A DNA stretch of 7,811 nucleotides from Thioalkalivibrio sp. (GCA_003555285.1 PWGH01000297.1:1-7811), one strand, 5' to 3'. Counted from the first letter of the stretch, positions 1-5,754 are shown. Translations and numbers: made by a program. The notes: generated by a model from the letters alone, not told the origin.

Positions 1-616
1 CCCCCGCCGTGAACAGCCGGCGTTCGATACCCCAGCGATCGATCAGTTCGACCAGACCGAAGCTGTCCATGCGCACCCCGATCGAGCCGACGATGCTGTT
101 CTCGTTGGCATAGATCTCATCAGCCGCGACCGCGATGTAGTAGGCCCCGGAGGCGCCGATATCGGCGATCACCGCATACACCGGGATTTCCTCGTACTCG
201 GCGCGTAAGCGCAGGATCTCGTCGTGGATAATGCCCGCCTGCACCGGACTGCCGCCGCCGCTGTTGATACGCAGCATCACCGCACGGGTGTCGTCGTCCT
301 CGAAGGCCTCGCGCAGCGTGCGATTGAGCTCATGAGCATTCATCGCGGTGGCGCTGGCGATCAGCCCGTCGATGTCGATCACCGCGACATGCTCGGCGGG
401 TTCCCGATCCAGCCACTCCCCGAGCCCCGGTGGATCCCAGATCACAAACAACAGCGTGAACAGATACACCAGCACCAGGAGCTTGAGAAACAGACCCCAG
501 CGCCGCGCCCGGCGCTGTTCGGTGAGCTGGGCCAGCAACAGCTTCTCCAGTGTCTGGCGTTCCCAGTGGGTGGTGTCCTCGGCGCGCGTGCCGTTCTCGA
601 CGTTCCCGTTCGACAT
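1..616 (-). CDS. sppA: Signal peptide peptidase SppA-type serine protease (S49), N-terminal part, runs off left edge
   Basis: This is a membrane-anchored S49 peptidase of the short (36K/SohB-like) SppA kind, which in known members degrades leftover signal peptides and membrane peptides on the periplasmic side. The 205 visible residues show a charged cytoplasmic N-terminus (1-40), one hydrophobic membrane segment (about 41-60), then the S49 fold starting at VAVIDIDG (77-84). The LRINSGGGSP segment (115-124) and DIGASGAYYIA (152-162) are the family's conserved blocks; Ser156 in the latter is the expected nucleophile. NSIVGSIGV (173-181) follows. The partner catalytic lysine should lie beyond the window edge, so activity cannot be fully judged. 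The ATG is preceded by AAGGA at a 7-base distance, which supports this start. It lies 93 bp downstream of the HAD gene on the same strand and is probably the last visible member of the rluC unit. No separate promoter was seen in the gap. The family is confident; the exact substrate is not known. Confidence 0.93.
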   Translation of the reverse strand, partial: MSNGNVENGTRAEDTTHWERQTLEKLLLAQLTEQRRARRWGLFLKLLVLVYLFTLLFVIWDPPGLGEWLDREPAEHVAVIDIDGLIASATAMNAHELNRTLREAFEDDDTRAVMLRINSGGGSPVQAGIIHDEILRLRAEYEEIPVYAVIADIGASGAYYIAVAADEIYANENSIVGSIGVRMDSFGLVELIDRWGIERRLFTAG

Positions 617-709
617 GTGCAGGTCCTTGTGGTGAGTTCGTTTTCGATGAATGTGGGTGTGGCAGCCTGGTTCCGGAACACGCGATAGACCGTCTTTTGC
701 GGTACAAAT

Positions 710-1393
710 TCAGCCCGCAACCAGTCGGGGCGGCAACAGATCCAGTAACTCCTCCAGCCCCCCGATCACGGCCGAGGGGGCACGATCCCAGAGTCGCACC
801 GCATCGTGGGCCCCATGGGTGATTCCGATACCGGTCACGCGAAGATTTCGGGCCATTTGGAGATCATGGATGCTATCGCCCACCATCACGGTATCGCGGG
901 GATCCACGCCCAGACGATCGATGACATGGCGCAGCATTGCCGGATCGGGCTTCGATGGGTGCTCGTCGCTGGTGGCCGTGGCATCGAAGAGGCCGACGAG
1001 CCCGGTATCCCGGAGGGCTTCATCCAGCCCCCGGCGCGACTTGCCCGTGGCCACCGCCAGCAGGTAGCCGCGCTCGGCCAGCGCGCTCAGCAGCGCCGGT
1101 GCCCCGGCGAACAGCGGTGCCGGGGTCCGGGCGCGGTCCAGGTAGTACAGGCGGTAGGCCTGCGTAAAGGCGATCTCGAAGGTCTCGTCGGCACCGGGAT
1201 ACAGGTGCTGGGTGGCCTCGCGAATGCCCAGGCCGATGATATCGCGCAACTGGAGATCGGTGCGCGGTTCGGCCCCGAGGTGCGCGATGGCCTGCTGCAG
1301 GCAGCGAACGATCCGGGCGATCGAATCCATCAGCGTACCGTCCCAGTCGAAGACGACCAGCGCCAGGGCGTCGGGACGGCTGCGCGGAATCAT
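710..1393 (-). CDS. HAD-superfamily (subfamily IA) hydrolase, Gph-like phosphatase
   Basis: This 227-residue cytosolic protein is a HAD phosphatase of the phosphoglycolate-phosphatase-like group. All four HAD motifs are present. Motif I is FDWDGTLMDS with nucleophile Asp16 and acid/base Asp18. Motif II is VATGKS with Thr116. Motif III is Lys148 in SKPDP. Motif IV is MVGDSIHD with Asp173 and Asp177 for magnesium. Residues of about 25-90 form the helical cap typical of type C1 members. The length is usual for the family. The start ATG overlaps the rluC stop as ATGA, and a strong GGAGGA ribosome site lies 6 bases before it inside rluC, so translation is probably coupled to rluC. From established knowledge, a HAD hydrolase sits at this place after rluC in Pseudomonas and relatives. 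The substrate cannot be told from sequence: phosphoglycolate, a nucleotide or another small phosphate ester are all possible, so no gene symbol is given. Confidence 0.93.
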   Translation of the reverse strand: MIPRSRPDALALVVFDWDGTLMDSIARIVRCLQQAIAHLGAEPRTDLQLRDIIGLGIREATQHLYPGADETFEIAFTQAYRLYYLDRARTPAPLFAGAPALLSALAERGYLLAVATGKSRRGLDEALRDTGLVGLFDATATSDEHPSKPDPAMLRHVIDRLGVDPRDTVMVGDSIHDLQMARNLRVTGIGITHGAHDAVRLWDRAPSAVIGGLEELLDLLPPRLVAG

Positions 1394-2349
1394 GCCGCGT
1401 CCTCCGACAGCCGGGCAAGCACGGCCTGTAACTCGCTGGGCAGCGGCGCGGAAAACACCAGCGGTTCGCCGTTGGCGTCAGGAAAGGCGATCGACTGGGC
1501 GTGCAGGAACATGCGTTTCAGGCCGAGGCTCCGGGCCTGTCGGTTCGCCGGCGCATCGCCATACTCGTGATCGCCGACCACCGGATGCCCCAGTGCCTGC
1601 CCGTGTACCCGGATCTGGTGGGTACGGCCGGTGCCGATGTCCACCGCCATCAGGGTGAAGCGGGCAAAGCCCTCCACCGGCGTGAAGGTGCTGGTCGCCG
1701 TGCGTGGACGCCCGCTGGCCCCCGAATCGACCCGCATGTGCCGTTTGCCGCCATCCTCCCGGTCCTGCGCAATGGGCAGATCGCAGCGGCGGACACCACC
1801 CGCCCACGCCCCGGCCACCAGCGCCAGGTAGCGCTTGCCGACCTGCCCGCTGCGCAAGGCCTCGTGGAAGGCCTGCAGCGCCGCCCGGGTCTTGGTCAGC
1901 ACCAGGCAGCCGCTGGTTTCGCGATCCAGACGATGCCCCAATTCCAACCCGGCCGCCGGGCGCAGCAGCCGCATCGCATCGATGATCCCGTAGGCCAGGC
2001 CGCTACCGCCATGGACGGCGAGGCCCGCCGGCTTGTCCAGAATCAGGTACTGCGCGTCCTCATGAATGATCGCCCGACGCAGGCCTTGCAAGATGCCGTC
2101 CGGCACCTTGACCGGCCCCACGGTGTCGCCGATGGCCTCCAGTGCCGGCACCCGGATCTGGTCGCCCTCGGCCACCCGATGTTCGACCTTGACACGCCGC
2201 CCATTCACTCGAATGGCCCCCTTGCGCACCAACCGGTACACCAGGCTGCGCGGAATCCCCTTCAAGTGCCGAAGCAGAAAATTGTCCAGCCGCTGGCCGG
2301 CCGCCGCCACGGGCACGGCCAGCACCCGAGGTGCTTGCTCTGTGTTCAT
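1390..2349 (-). CDS. rluC: 23S rRNA pseudouridine synthase RluC (RluA family)
   Basis: This 319-residue enzyme converts uridines of 23S rRNA to pseudouridine; E. coli RluC acts at positions 955, 2504 and 2580, around the peptidyl transferase centre. The N-terminus (about 18-70) is an S4 RNA-binding domain, seen as QRLDNFLLRHL and RKGAIRVNGRRVK. The catalytic domain follows, with GHRLDRETSGCLVLTKT (138-154) holding the catalytic Asp142. It also has the family motif GTGRTHQIRVH (239-249) and the HPVVGDHEYG segment (255-264). Length and domain order match RluC, and the position opposite rne is the classic RluC place, so RluD or RluA is less likely. An in-frame TAG four codons upstream leaves ATG at 2349 as the only sensible ATG start. 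No good Shine-Dalgarno sequence precedes it; the stop of a short upstream ORF overlaps this ATG, so coupling is possible. The 3' end overlaps the HAD gene. Confidence 0.95.
   Translation of the reverse strand: MNTEQAPRVLAVPVAAAGQRLDNFLLRHLKGIPRSLVYRLVRKGAIRVNGRRVKVEHRVAEGDQIRVPALEAIGDTVGPVKVPDGILQGLRRAIIHEDAQYLILDKPAGLAVHGGSGLAYGIIDAMRLLRPAAGLELGHRLDRETSGCLVLTKTRAALQAFHEALRSGQVGKRYLALVAGAWAGGVRRCDLPIAQDREDGGKRHMRVDSGASGRPRTATSTFTPVEGFARFTLMAVDIGTGRTHQIRVHGQALGHPVVGDHEYGDAPANRQARSLGLKRMFLHAQSIAFPDANGEPLVFSAPLPSELQAVLARLSEDAA
1400..1405 (-). promoter_or_regulatory. Strong ribosome binding site of the HAD gene, inside rluC
   Basis: On the minus strand GGAGGA lies 6 bases upstream of the HAD ATG, within the last codons of rluC. 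Together with the ATGA stop/start overlap it fixes the HAD start and suggests coupled translation with rluC. Confidence 0.8.
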
Positions 2350-2447
2350 CGGGAAATGCTAACCCATTCGCTCGCAACGAAGAAATCCATGTGCTCGGGT
2401 TGGGTGGTGTGCCACCAGCGCTGCGGACGGACGATCCGGTGCTTCAT
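2346..2447 (-). CDS. Possible 33-residue ORF between the c-di-GMP gene and rluC (translationally coupled leader candidate)
   Basis: The ORF begins with ATG at 2447, ten bases after the stop of the GGDEF-EAL gene. It has a plausible AAGGG ribosome site six bases ahead and ends in a TGA that overlaps the rluC ATG as ATGA. The peptide begins MKHRIVRPQRWW and ends in FFVASEWVSISR. It is basic at the start, with three tryptophans, and resembles no family I recognise. It fills nearly all of the 108-bp gap. rluC itself lacks a clear ribosome site, so one reading is that ribosomes reach rluC through this ORF. Against it: the frame stays open upstream into the GGDEF-EAL gene, and short open frames are common in GC-rich DNA. 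It could be chance. Confidence 0.3.
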   Translation of the reverse strand: MKHRIVRPQRWWHTTQPEHMDFFVASEWVSISR

Positions 2448-2457
2448 CGGGCGCCCT

Positions 2458-4608
2458 TCAATGGCGCAATGCCACGGCTTGGTCGCTACGCGTGTGGGCC
2501 CGTCGCCACAGGACTTCGAGGGTGTCGGGCTCGCCATACAGGAAACCCTGTACCACCGGACATCCCAACATGCGCAGGTAGGCCAGTTGCTCCGGGGTTT
2601 CCACGCCCTCGACCACGATGTTCATCTCCAGGCCCTGCGCCATGGCCACGATCGCATTGACGATGCAGACACCCTCCGCACAATTTTTCACCTGGCGCGT
2701 AAAGCTGCGGTCGATCTTCAGAGTGTCGATGGGCAGCTTCTGCAGGTAGCTCAGTGAGGAATAGCCGGTGCCGAAGTCGTCGATTGCCACCTGCACCCCC
2801 ACGGCACTCAGCCGCTCCAGTTTATCGATCACATCCTGGCGATCGCTGAGCAACAGGTTCTCGGTAATCTCGATCTCCAGGAGGGTGGCCGGAAAATGCT
2901 CCTGCTCAAGGATACCCAGAATAATCTGCACGAAGTCCGCCCGCGCGACCATGATGGGCGACACATTGACCGACAGGCGTAACTCGGCGCCGCCATGTTG
3001 CCGGTGCTGGAGCAACTCACGGGCGGCCCGGGCCAGGGTCATCCGGTCGAGTTCCACGATCAGGCGGCTGTCCTCGGCGATCGCGATGAAGGCCGCGGGT
3101 CCGAGGCGCCCCAAGGTCGGATGGTTCCAGCGCACCAGCGCCTCCACCCCCACCATGTCACCGGTGCTCGTATCCACCTGGGACTGGTAGACGACATCGA
3201 ATTCACCTCGGGTCAGGCCGCGGTGCATGTCCTGTTCCAGTTGCAACCGCTGGGTATTGCCGGCCATTTCCGGCGTAAACACCTCGAGCCCGTCTCGGCC
3301 CGCACTTTTCACCTGGTACATCGCGATATCGGCGTTCTTGATCAGGGCATCGAGGGTGTCCCCAGCCCCTGGAAACACCGCGATACCGATGCTGACCCCG
3401 ACGAAGATCTGGTGCCCATCCAGTTGAAACGGCGCCCGGATCGCCGCCAGGATCTTTTCCCCCACCCCCCTCGCCGCGGCTTGATCCCGCACCTCGGGAA
3501 GCAGCAGCGTGAACTCGTCCCCGCCGAAACGCGACAAGGTATCCCCCTCGCGCAGGCACTGCAGCAGGCGATGGCTCACCGCCTGCAACAGGCGATCGCC
3601 CACGGTATGGCCGAGGGAATCATTGATCATCTTGAAACGGTCGAGATCGATGAACATCACCGCGAGTTCGCGCTTGTCGCGCATGGCCTGCGTGAGGGCC
3701 ACGCCCAGCCGATCATTGAACAGCGTCCGGTTCGGAAGGCGCGTCAGCAGATCGTGATAGGCCTGAAAACTGATGAAGGCCTCGGCCTCCAGGCGCTCGG
3801 TGATATCCCGGGCGGCACCGTACACACTGTGCCGCTCGTGATCGCCATGGGGCTGCTCGCCATCCTGCATCGGCCAGATCACCAATTCGAAATGCCGAGC
3901 GGTGAGGCTCGACGACTTCGGTTGCAGCGTCACCTCGAGCACCCGCAGTTCGTGGTGCGGATGTTGGGCCTGTTCCAGAAAATAGTGCCCCTTCAGCCGC
4001 TGATCCTCATCGATAAGGTCAAGCAGGGAAACCCCGAGCAATTCCTCCGGGGTATAGCCCAACAGGTCTTGAATGGTGGTGTTCACAAAGCTGAAGCGCC
4101 CCTGAGCGTCCAGGATATACACGATATCCGGAGAATGACTCACGATCAGGCGATGCAACCGTTCGGAGCGATTCAGCCGACGCTGAATGATGTGGTGACT
4201 GTCTTCCAGCCGTTTCTTGCGCGCCGCATTGTTGACCGTCGCCAACAGCTCCTCGGGGACATAGGGTTTTTTCAGATAATCATAGGCCCCTGAGCGCAAC
4301 GCACGAGCGATGCCATCGATGGAGGCATTGCCGCTGACGACGATGACCAGGGTATTGATTCCGCGCTCCCGCAGCACCCGCATGACCTCGTGGCCATCGG
4401 TTCCCGGCATGCTGAGATCGAGCAGCAGCAGGTCATAGGCGTCGGGTTGCAGCATTCGAATCGCTTCGGCACCCCCCTGGGCGATGTCGGCCCGATAGCG
4501 GTGCAGGGCCAAGAGCTCGCTCAGACTCGCCAACAGTTGCGGATCATCATCGGCCAGCAGGATCCGGATTTCCGGCTCCGCCGAGTCCGGTTCGACCACC
4601 CCGCTCAT
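2458..4608 (-). CDS. Response regulator with REC-PAS-GGDEF-EAL domains (c-di-GMP synthesis/degradation)
   Basis: This is a 716-residue cytosolic regulator of the second messenger c-di-GMP. An N-terminal receiver domain (about 14-127) has the acidic pair at ADDD, phospho-acceptor Asp64 in LLLLDLSMPG, Ser92 and Lys114 (LKKP). A PAS domain follows (about 143-273), ending in the PAC-like GAARDITERLEAE. The GGDEF domain (about 280-440) has an intact RFGGDEF (360-366) and an inhibitory-site RxxD (Arg353, Asp356) at the correct five-residue distance. The EAL domain (about 455-700) keeps EALVRW (489-494), Asn548, the ExTE glutamates 580 and 583, DDFGTGYSSL (610-619), Lys631, Glu667 and Gln687. Both activities are therefore possible; often one dominates or GGDEF acts as a GTP sensor. 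No histidine kinase is nearby, so it is an orphan regulator. The ATG at 4608 is preferred, with a weak GGTGG ahead. TTG at 4629 would add seven residues, and an in-frame stop at 4651-4653 limits further extension. Confidence 0.93.
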   Translation of the reverse strand: MSGVVEPDSAEPEIRILLADDDPQLLASLSELLALHRYRADIAQGGAEAIRMLQPDAYDLLLLDLSMPGTDGHEVMRVLRERGINTLVIVVSGNASIDGIARALRSGAYDYLKKPYVPEELLATVNNAARKKRLEDSHHIIQRRLNRSERLHRLIVSHSPDIVYILDAQGRFSFVNTTIQDLLGYTPEELLGVSLLDLIDEDQRLKGHYFLEQAQHPHHELRVLEVTLQPKSSSLTARHFELVIWPMQDGEQPHGDHERHSVYGAARDITERLEAEAFISFQAYHDLLTRLPNRTLFNDRLGVALTQAMRDKRELAVMFIDLDRFKMINDSLGHTVGDRLLQAVSHRLLQCLREGDTLSRFGGDEFTLLLPEVRDQAAARGVGEKILAAIRAPFQLDGHQIFVGVSIGIAVFPGAGDTLDALIKNADIAMYQVKSAGRDGLEVFTPEMAGNTQRLQLEQDMHRGLTRGEFDVVYQSQVDTSTGDMVGVEALVRWNHPTLGRLGPAAFIAIAEDSRLIVELDRMTLARAARELLQHRQHGGAELRLSVNVSPIMVARADFVQIILGILEQEHFPATLLEIEITENLLLSDRQDVIDKLERLSAVGVQVAIDDFGTGYSSLSYLQKLPIDTLKIDRSFTRQVKNCAEGVCIVNAIVAMAQGLEMNIVVEGVETPEQLAYLRMLGCPVVQGFLYGEPDTLEVLWRRAHTRSDQAVALRH

Positions 4609-4814
4609 CGATGGAGCCACCGGCCGCAAGGGAATCGCTGCCCCCGGCGATCACCGCTCCAGCCCCCCTGCGAAAAGATTCGTCCGCACCTCCGGACTGC
4701 GCTAGCCTCCTGCTTCGTGTCCTTTTCTCCGTGATTCACCCCGATCCCCCCTGTCCGAACTCAAAGGCTCCCTTGATGTTGCTCAGCGACCGGCCGGGCC
4801 CAGGAGCCGATGCC

Positions 4815-4849
4815 ATTGGGACGTCCTTGCCAAGCGGCGACGTGCCAAT
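4815..4849. repeat. 35-bp interrupted dyad (10 of 11 paired)
   Basis: The left arm ATTGGGACGTC and the right arm GACGTGCCAAT are reverse complements except for one central G/G mismatch, around a 13-base spacer. It could be a hairpin in RNA from either strand or a binding site for a dimeric regulator. It lies about 210 bp upstream of the c-di-GMP gene and 940 bp upstream of rne. No known operator is recognised. Confidence 0.6.
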
Positions 4850-4882
4850 TCCAAAGGACTCCGGAATGCGTGCGCATACACT

Positions 4883-4912
4883 CTTTATCGCCCTTTTTCG
4901 CCCTTTATCGCC
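4883..4912. repeat. Three tandem 10-bp repeats
   Basis: The unit CTTTATCGCC occurs three times head to tail; the middle copy differs by one base (CTTTTTCGCC). The 10-bp period equals about one helical turn, so a regulator could meet the same bases on the same DNA face three times. It lies about 275 bp upstream of the c-di-GMP gene start. Replication slippage without function is the alternative. Confidence 0.7.
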
Positions 4913-4938
4913 GCCCCCTAGAGAGACGCTGTTCAATT

Positions 4939-5056
4939 CGTCATCGCAAGGAATGAAGCCTTTACCCGCGAGCGTCGTGCGGTGGGACGTGGCGACCCCC
5001 TAAGGCATTGATTCCAGGTGCGCCGTTTGGATTGCCGCGCTTCGCTCGCAATGACA
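4939..5056. repeat. Decayed palindromic dispersed repeat (MITE-like), about 118 bp
   Basis: The left end (CGTCATCGCAAG) and the right end (reading inward on the other strand, TGTCATTGCGAG) are inverted repeats matching at 9 of 12 positions. The right part, with ATTGCCGCGCTTCGCTCGC next to the end, resembles the short palindromic repeat ending in GTCATTGCGAGCGAAGC that is scattered between genes in many bacteria. The left arm has diverged, so the copy looks old. No transposase or clear target duplication is visible. Other copies in the genome would be needed to confirm the limits. Confidence 0.5.
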
Positions 5057-5140
5057 AGTGCATTAATCCGCGTTTCCCCAGAAGCTCGCGACGGTGGCTT
5101 CTTGTGTTTACCTTATTTATTACATTGTATGCATAAGTCA

Positions 5141-5192
5141 AGCGTTAAGGGTATCAGAGCCCGATTGGAGACCGGAAAAGTGGGTCAACGCT
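5141..5192 (+). repeat. Branched inverted-repeat set, possible RNA three-way junction
   Basis: AGCGTT (5141-5146) pairs with AACGCT (5187-5192) and encloses two smaller stems, GGG/CCC (5149-5151 with 5160-5162) and GACC/GGTC (5170-5173 with 5183-5186). The nesting forms a three-way junction layout directly after the AT-rich patch. Individual stems are short, so chance pairing remains possible. Confidence 0.3.
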
Positions 5193-5344
5193 ACGATGCC
5201 TGCCGTCGAATGCCCACGCCGTGCGCCGCGACGTGGCCGCCCCAGAACCCCTGAGTTCACGGCATCGGGTGGGCCAGGATGCCATGCAGCCGCGCAATAC
5301 ACGCCGGTCGGCGCCGCCAACATGCCCGTCATCCTGCATTCGAA

Positions 5345-5394
5345 ATGGGTAAAAACCACAGGTGGATCGGTCGACGGAGCCCCTCATTACCCAT
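5345..5394 (+). repeat. 8-bp perfect stem overlapping the terminator arm (antiterminator-like)
   Basis: ATGGGTAA (5345-5352) and TTACCCAT (5387-5394) are perfect reverse complements. The right arm contains the CCCAT that also serves as left arm of the downstream terminator-like hairpin, so the two structures exclude each other. Confidence 0.45.
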
Positions 5395-5420
5395 GACGCC
5401 CGTAAGGTGATGGGCTTTTT
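5390..5420 (+). terminator. Terminator-like hairpin with T5 tail
   Basis: CCCAT (5390-5394) pairs with ATGGG (5410-5414), with AC/GT inside after one mismatch. C and five T residues (5416-5420) follow. The stem is moderate and the T run short, so efficiency is uncertain. It reads on the plus strand, where no protein gene lies upstream in the window. Confidence 0.4.
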
Positions 5421-5423
5421 CGC

Positions 5424-5452
5424 TTGCTAGACAGCGGATTTTGCCCTAAATT
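5424..5452 (+). promoter_or_regulatory. Candidate sigma70 promoter for rne
   Basis: TTGCTA (5424-5429) and TAAATT (5447-5452) each match the consensus at four of six bases and are separated by exactly 17 bases. Transcription would begin near 5459, giving rne a leader of about 295 nt, comparable to the long leader (about 360 nt) of E. coli rne. It is the best promoter seen in front of rne, but it is not proven. Confidence 0.4.
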
Positions 5453-5459
5453 GGGCGCC

Positions 5460-5754
5460 GGTAATGTCGGATTTCATCTCCGCGACCGTCCCATGGATAC
5501 CTAGCAGGCAAGGCCGCTGGCCGGCCTGCTCTCGCCCCGAGCGAACGTGATACTTATTCTTCTAACCCAGTCCTGTCTTCCCCCCGCGCGTGCCTGCAGG
5601 CACCTGCTGGCGCTGTTTCTGGTCGATGCCTGGCGGCATGCCCACCCGTTTGCGAAAGACGGGGTTCGGCCCTCGCCGGCCGCATCGAGATCCCAGAACG
5701 CCCGGCGCGCGCAGTCGTTCCTGGAAGACGGCGACACCCATCCGAGTTCACTGC
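5460..5754 (+). promoter_or_regulatory. Structured rne 5' leader, possible autoregulatory region
   Basis: The likely leader has several hairpins. The strongest is 5503-5530, with AGCAGGC pairing with GCCTGCT around a GGCC/GGCC inner stem. A 14-base perfect palindrome follows at 5590-5603 (GTGCCTGCAGGCAC), then ATGCC/GGCAT at 5626-5639, and CCCGTTT/AGACGGG with a GCGAA loop at 5645-5663. An AU-rich single-stranded stretch (about 5549-5566) lies between the first and second. In E. coli the rne leader hairpins bring RNase E to its own mRNA; the layout here is similar, but the sequences are not recognisably the same. The rne start has only a weak ribosome site (GAG, about 8 bases ahead). Confidence 0.4.

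Larger units (their letters stand above)
5138..5420 (+). ncRNA. Candidate structured non-coding RNA ending at a terminator-like hairpin
   Basis: An AT-rich patch (5102-5137) is followed by a run of stems. These are the branched set at 5141-5192, CAGGATG/CATCCTG (5275-5281 with 5330-5336) enclosing CGCC/GGCG (5302-5305 with 5310-5313), ATGGGTAA/TTACCCAT (5345-5352 with 5387-5394), and a terminator-like hairpin with five T residues. The T run ends four bases before the likely rne promoter, which suggests that a separate transcript ends there. The AT-rich patch offers only a weak promoter (TTGTGT, 17 bases, TTGTAT). I match it to no known RNA family; it is not the c-di-GMP riboswitch, 6S, tmRNA, RNase P or SRP RNA. 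It is an inference from structure alone. Confidence 0.25.
4609..5754. other. Long intergenic region between divergent c-di-GMP gene and rne
   Basis: About 1.1 kb carries no convincing protein gene on either strand; the open frames here lack ribosome sites, start mostly with weak codons and show no family signature. From left to right it holds the GGA-rich leader of the c-di-GMP gene, a 35-bp dyad, a triple 10-bp tandem repeat, a decayed palindromic repeat, an AT-rich patch, consecutive RNA-like stems ending in a terminator-like hairpin, a sigma70-like promoter and the hairpin-rich rne leader. No strong sigma70 promoter was found for the minus-strand c-di-GMP gene. I saw no tRNA or rRNA, and no CRISPR array. 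Confidence 0.8.

Noticed and set aside
617..709. Separate promoter for sppA
   Set aside because: No -35/-10 pair with acceptable spacing is visible in the 93-bp gap; only a ribosome site can be supported.
1501..2757. 418-codon plus-strand open frame across rluC and the end of the c-di-GMP gene
   Set aside because: It runs antisense to two genes with clear catalytic motifs and has no recognisable family signature.
2995..4293. 432-codon plus-strand open frame
   Set aside because: It is fully antisense to the PAS-GGDEF-EAL coding region and has the composition expected of a shadow frame.
4828..4849. Sigma54 promoter for the c-di-GMP gene (TTGGCACG on the minus strand)
   Set aside because: The -24 like box is good, but the next TTGG box lies about three bases too far away and lacks the conserved GC, so the spacing rule is broken.
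4736..4936. 66-codon minus-strand open frame upstream of the c-di-GMP gene
   Set aside because: It starts with TTG, lacks a ribosome site, and crosses the dyad and tandem repeat; no family resemblance.
4611..5003. 130-codon plus-strand open frame in the intergenic region
   Set aside because: It crosses the dyad, the tandem repeat and the start of the palindromic repeat, and has low-complexity composition and no family signature.
5195..5274. Pseudoknot of GATGCC/GGCATC with GCCCAC/GTGGGC
   Set aside because: The order of the four segments fits a pseudoknot, but six-base matches in 80 GC-rich bases are expected by chance, so it is not listed as a feature.
5154..5387. Open frames of 73-100 codons on both strands in the candidate RNA region
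   Set aside because: They overlap each other on opposite strands, without ribosome sites or family signatures.
5138..5420. c-di-GMP riboswitch controlled by the neighbouring GGDEF-EAL enzyme
   Set aside because: The conserved GEMM core and its tetraloop-receptor pieces are not present; the nearby c-di-GMP gene alone is not evidence.
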